A program made the position numbers and the translations under genes. The notes below the pieces were generated by a model. The model saw only the letters and a program-made list of their open reading frames with translations, was not told where the DNA came from and made no database searches. Shown here piece by piece: positions 28,105 to 30,730 of a DNA stretch of 30,730 nucleotides (position 1 is its first letter; each line of letters starts with the position of its first letter). The stretch is from Erysipelotrichaceae bacterium (GTDB taxonomy: Bacteria > Bacillota_I > Bacilli_A > Erysipelotrichales > Erysipelotrichaceae): positions 1 through 30,730 of the forward strand of contig CAAGJS010000123.1 of NCBI GenBank assembly GCA_900770275.1. The letters are read 5' to 3'.

Positions 28105-30555
28105 ATGTCACGGCGAACAAAAATTGAACAGATCGTTTCAGAATATACAGAGAAGATGATCCACGAAAACAGGATTGACGGCAGCGGAATGGACGCACTC
28201 TATGCCGCCCAGATCGCAAAGATCGACCGCTCCAATGCCTCCCGCGAATTAAACCAATTATGGCGCGAAGGTGCGCTCCTTAAATTGCAGGGACATCCCG
28301 TTCAGTATCTGAGCCGAAAGGTGCTGCTGGAAAACTACAACTGCGACAGCCTTCCAGACACACTGCTCAAGGGCGAAAAACTGTCATCGCTCCTTTCTGG
28401 AACAACAAAGAAAACGCAGAACATTCAGCTCGACCGGATGATCGGAGCCGACGGCTCCCTTCACGATGCTCTGCGGGATGCGAAGGCAGCGGTCACCTAT
28501 CCGCCCTATGGACTGTCGATGCTGCTGGAAGGAAATCCCGGCGTCGATAAGCTGCGGATTGCCATGGGCCTGCAGGAATATGCCATCATTTCCGGAGCCA
28601 AGCCCGCCTCCTCACGTTTCATCCGTGTCGAATGCTCCGGCTATGCGGCTGATGAAAAAGCAGATCAGTTTCTGCATGATCTTTTTGGAGATGCGCAGCA
28701 CAAAGGCTACCTCACCTCATGCGGACATGGAATCGTCTATCTCAACGGCATCCAGAATCTTTCCACCCAGGCCGCAGCCGCCGTTGCCGACCTGATTGAT
28801 CGCGGATCCTATACACGCCCTGGCGAAACGAGTGTTCAGCAGCTGACCTGCACCGTCATCGGCTCCATTTCGCCTTCCGCCAACAAAGACAAGCTGTTTC
28901 TGCGCAAGTCTTTTCCGCTTGTGATTCCGATCATGGACATCGAAGATCGCGGCATCTATGAGAAAACAGAAGTCATCCTGGATCTGTTTGAAAAAGAAGC
29001 CGTATCCATTCAGCACACCATCCGTATTTCCAAGGACATTCTCTTTCTCTTCATGGAAATGAAATATCCCGAAAACATCCCCCAGATGCGGGCAGAAGTA
29101 AAGCAGACGTGTGCCCGCGCCTTTCTTGCTTCCGATGAGAATATGTCAACGATCATTGTCAGCTATCCGCATCTGTCGCTGCCCATGCTGGAGATGCGTA
29201 CATCGCTGTCCTACAATGCGGCGGCGCAGAGTGTCCTTTCACTGATTGACACAGACTATATTGTCTTTGACTCCAACGGCACCTGTACAACGCTGCAGAT
29301 CCTGAAAGACCTCCCGAGCAAGCTTGATGTGGTACGCTTCGATCAGTTTCTTGACCGCCTCGATATCGATGCCGCATCCATGAACGATGTCAAAGACTTC
29401 ATCACCGAAAACATCAGCACCATCGTAAACTGCGGAAACGCGCAGCTTGTCCGCCTGCAGAAGACCGTCAACCCGTTGCTGCGGCAGGTCGTTCACAATT
29501 GCCTTGAAAAGACGGATTACGAAGCTCTGGAGCAGGACAATCCTCGGCTTCTGCTCGGGCTGCTTACTCACATGACAAACGTCCTTGAGCAGCTTCAGGA
29601 TGGAAAGGGAGCCGATAAAGTGTCGCAGGCCGACTGGCCACAGACCATGTACCCGGACGCATACAAGATTGCTCAGAAGATTACCTCCGACCTTGAACAT
29701 CTCTTCCACATAACCCTGCCGCCGTTTGAAATTCACTTCATTGCCATGTATCTGACGATCGCAGAAAAGTGGGATGAGAAGGCACATGTCCCTCTGCTTC
29801 TTGTAATGCATGGCGAATCCATTGCCTCGCAGCTATGTACAATGCTCAGCAGTGTCTTTGGAAATGAGCTGCATATCAGTGCGATTGATTATAAAGAGAC
29901 GATGCAGATGAACGATCTCCTTGAACTGGTACATCTTCGCTGCAATGAGCTGGATCATGGCCAGGGCATCCTTTTGATTGTCGATGGGGAGCCGCTGAAT
30001 ACATTAGCTGATTATGCCGTCTCTTCGCTGCATATCCGCTGCCGCTCATTACGTATGGAGTGCTATGAAGATCTGCTGAACATCTGTCATCAGATCATCA
30101 GCGGCCGTCAGCTGGACCAGATTGTATTTGCCTTCGCCGGCAGTAATGGAGCCACAGCTTCCGCATCAAAGTACGAAGAGCCAAAGGATCAGAGTATCGT
30201 CTATCGTCTGACCCACGAATTCCTGCAGCCGTCGCTGACATTTCTGAACGCTGATAAAGCTGTCGACGCCCTCATGATTTCGCTGTCGAACATTCTTGAA
30301 CAGATCCATCGTCCTTATTCCAACGAAATAGCGACGAAGTTTCTCTGCCACGCCGTAAACATGCTGGAACGCGTCATCCGCGTCGAGCCACTGCCCTATC
30401 CAAAGGTAACCAGTTTCATACGCGCTCACACAAACGTGTATCGCATCGTCGAAAAAAACCTTCAGAACCTCAATGAACTGTATGGCATCGTGATCCCGAA
30501 AGAAGAGCTTGCGTACATTACTGAGATCTTCCTCGATTACATGCAGGAAGAATAA
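28105..30555 (+). CDS. LevR-like PRD regulator with degenerate AAA+ domain
   Basis: 816 residues from ATG 28105; GGAGG at 6 nt spacing makes this better than ATG 28081. Domains in order: N-terminal winged helix (about 30-70, AQIAKIDRSNASRELNQLWREGALLK); a AAA+-like region (about 110-345); PRD1 (about 435-560, conserved His 489 and 544); EIIA-Man-like domain with LLVMHGES (His 569); PRD2 (about 695-816, His 749). In LevR these sites receive phosphate from HPr or the PTS components. The AAA+ part is unusual: the Walker A is GNPGVDKL (143-150), GAFTGA is missing, and Walker B reads VYLNGI. It is therefore probably not a sigma-54 activator. Divergent from, and presumably regulating, the PTS operon. 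Confidence 0.88.
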   Translation: MSRRTKIEQIVSEYTEKMIHENRIDGSGMDALYAAQIAKIDRSNASRELNQLWREGALLKLQGHPVQYLSRKVLLENYNCDSLPDTLLKGEKLSSLLSGTTKKTQNIQLDRMIGADGSLHDALRDAKAAVTYPPYGLSMLLEGNPGVDKLRIAMGLQEYAIISGAKPASSRFIRVECSGYAADEKADQFLHDLFGDAQHKGYLTSCGHGIVYLNGIQNLSTQAAAAVADLIDRGSYTRPGETSVQQLTCTVIGSISPSANKDKLFLRKSFPLVIPIMDIEDRGIYEKTEVILDLFEKEAVSIQHTIRISKDILFLFMEMKYPENIPQMRAEVKQTCARAFLASDENMSTIIVSYPHLSLPMLEMRTSLSYNAAAQSVLSLIDTDYIVFDSNGTCTTLQILKDLPSKLDVVRFDQFLDRLDIDAASMNDVKDFITENISTIVNCGNAQLVRLQKTVNPLLRQVVHNCLEKTDYEALEQDNPRLLLGLLTHMTNVLEQLQDGKGADKVSQADWPQTMYPDAYKIAQKITSDLEHLFHITLPPFEIHFIAMYLTIAEKWDEKAHVPLLLVMHGESIASQLCTMLSSVFGNELHISAIDYKETMQMNDLLELVHLRCNELDHGQGILLIVDGEPLNTLADYAVSSLHIRCRSLRMECYEDLLNICHQIISGRQLDQIVFAFAGSNGATASASKYEEPKDQSIVYRLTHEFLQPSLTFLNADKAVDALMISLSNILEQIHRPYSNEIATKFLCHAVNMLERVIRVEPLPYPKVTSFIRAHTNVYRIVEKNLQNLNELYGIVIPKEELAYITEIFLDYMQEE

Positions 30556-30593
30556 GTCATTCAGGGAGACAATTATCAAAGGGGGAAACTTCT

Positions 30594-30614
30594 ATGGCTA
30601 AGAAACCATCCTAG
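30594..30614 (+). pseudogene. Start of a gene cut off after six codons
   Basis: AAAGGGGG lies 9 nt before ATG 30594, followed by codons for MAKKPS and a TAG, right at the boundary of the IS-like sequence. The signal quality is much better than expected for a random ATG, which suggests a gene downstream of the regulator interrupted by the insertion. Confidence 0.4.
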
Positions 30615-30730
30615 TGAACCTCCCCGCCTAAGCTAACGCTATAGGCAGGGCTTCCAAGGGCTTGTGTTCCCTCAGACTTCCGTCTACAAGGCATATACGG
30701 CATCAGCACAGCAAGGAAACATACGTTTCC
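30611..30730 (-). mobile_element. End of an IS200/IS605-type element, possible 3' end of tnpB
   Basis: The last 120 bases have an open leftward frame of 39 codons ending in TAG (30611-30613), with a tail containing SPAYSVSLGGEVH. Directly at its end is a subterminal hairpin (30622-30650) as found at the ends of IS200/IS605 elements, where it also forms the tail of the TnpB guide RNA. The rest of the element lies beyond the window. The family call rests on the hairpin and its position, not on a full transposase, so it is provisional. Confidence 0.45.
30622..30650. repeat. Subterminal imperfect hairpin of the IS-like end
   Basis: CCCCGCCTA (30622-30630) pairs with TAGGCAGGG (30642-30650) at 8 of 9 positions, and the inner AGC / GCT extends the stem across a bulged A to a TAAC loop. 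Confidence 0.6.

Overview
The window reads as a chromosomal segment of a low-to-mid GC Gram-positive bacterium (Bacillota). An Erysipelotrichaceae-type host is my best guess, from the gene repertoire: a mannose-family PTS with a BtpA-like protein, phosphoketolase, a CapA-like lipoprotein and a LevR-type regulator. It carries the replication/lysogeny end of a prophage on the left and host genes on the right. The taxonomic guess is inference; no rRNA or other marker gene is present.

Positions 1 to about 14.9 kb are prophage. A leftward early operon runs from a Cro-like gene (11711) through an AntA/KilAC antirepressor, a run of small translationally coupled ORFs, and a replication module: Cas4/RecB-like nuclease, SSB-like DUF2815, family A DNA polymerase, PrimPol/VapE helicase, VRR-NUC nuclease and SNF2 helicase. 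It leaves the window at position 1, where structural genes would be expected. Rightward genes are an S24 repressor, an A+T-rich Abi-like HEPN protein and a tyrosine integrase. The switch region holds a 15-bp operator lying exactly in the spacer of a near-consensus promoter. A second copy lies at the end of cro and a degenerate third copy overlaps the repressor promoter. A cluster of nine GTTTCC/GGAAAC hexamers beside an alternating purine-pyrimidine tract, between the VapE and VRR-NUC genes, is a candidate replication origin.

From 14.9 to 23.6 kb are host genes, mostly leftward: a ChbG/YdjC-like deacetylase homologue, an unknown beta-rich protein, a membrane-anchored serine hydrolase of the class A beta-lactamase fold, an AlaX-type tRNA editing protein, a membrane protein, phosphoketolase, a CapA-like lipoprotein and a small AroQ-type chorismate mutase.

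The 23.58-24.52 kb stretch has no conventional protein gene but is dense in signals. It holds two tandem related units, each with a promoter of the same layout (TTGTNN-N16-TATACW) driving a roughly 80-nt RNA that ends in a terminator. The second unit runs antisense to the 3' end of a 32-codon hydrophobic peptide gene whose Shine-Dalgarno sequence can be folded away. The first unit faces a decayed, frameshifted copy of the same peptide gene. This looks like a type I toxin-antitoxin locus that has duplicated and partly decayed. A tRNA-Pro(CGG) with its terminator follows.

From 24.5 to 30.6 kb lies a leftward PTS operon (IIA-IIB-IIC-IID-btpA-like). It is divergent from a LevR-like PRD regulator whose AAA+ domain has lost its Walker motifs and GAFTGA loop, which fits the sigma-70-type promoter in front of the PTS genes. 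The last 120 bases look like the end of an IS200/IS605-type element, just after the start codon of a gene that now stops after six codons.
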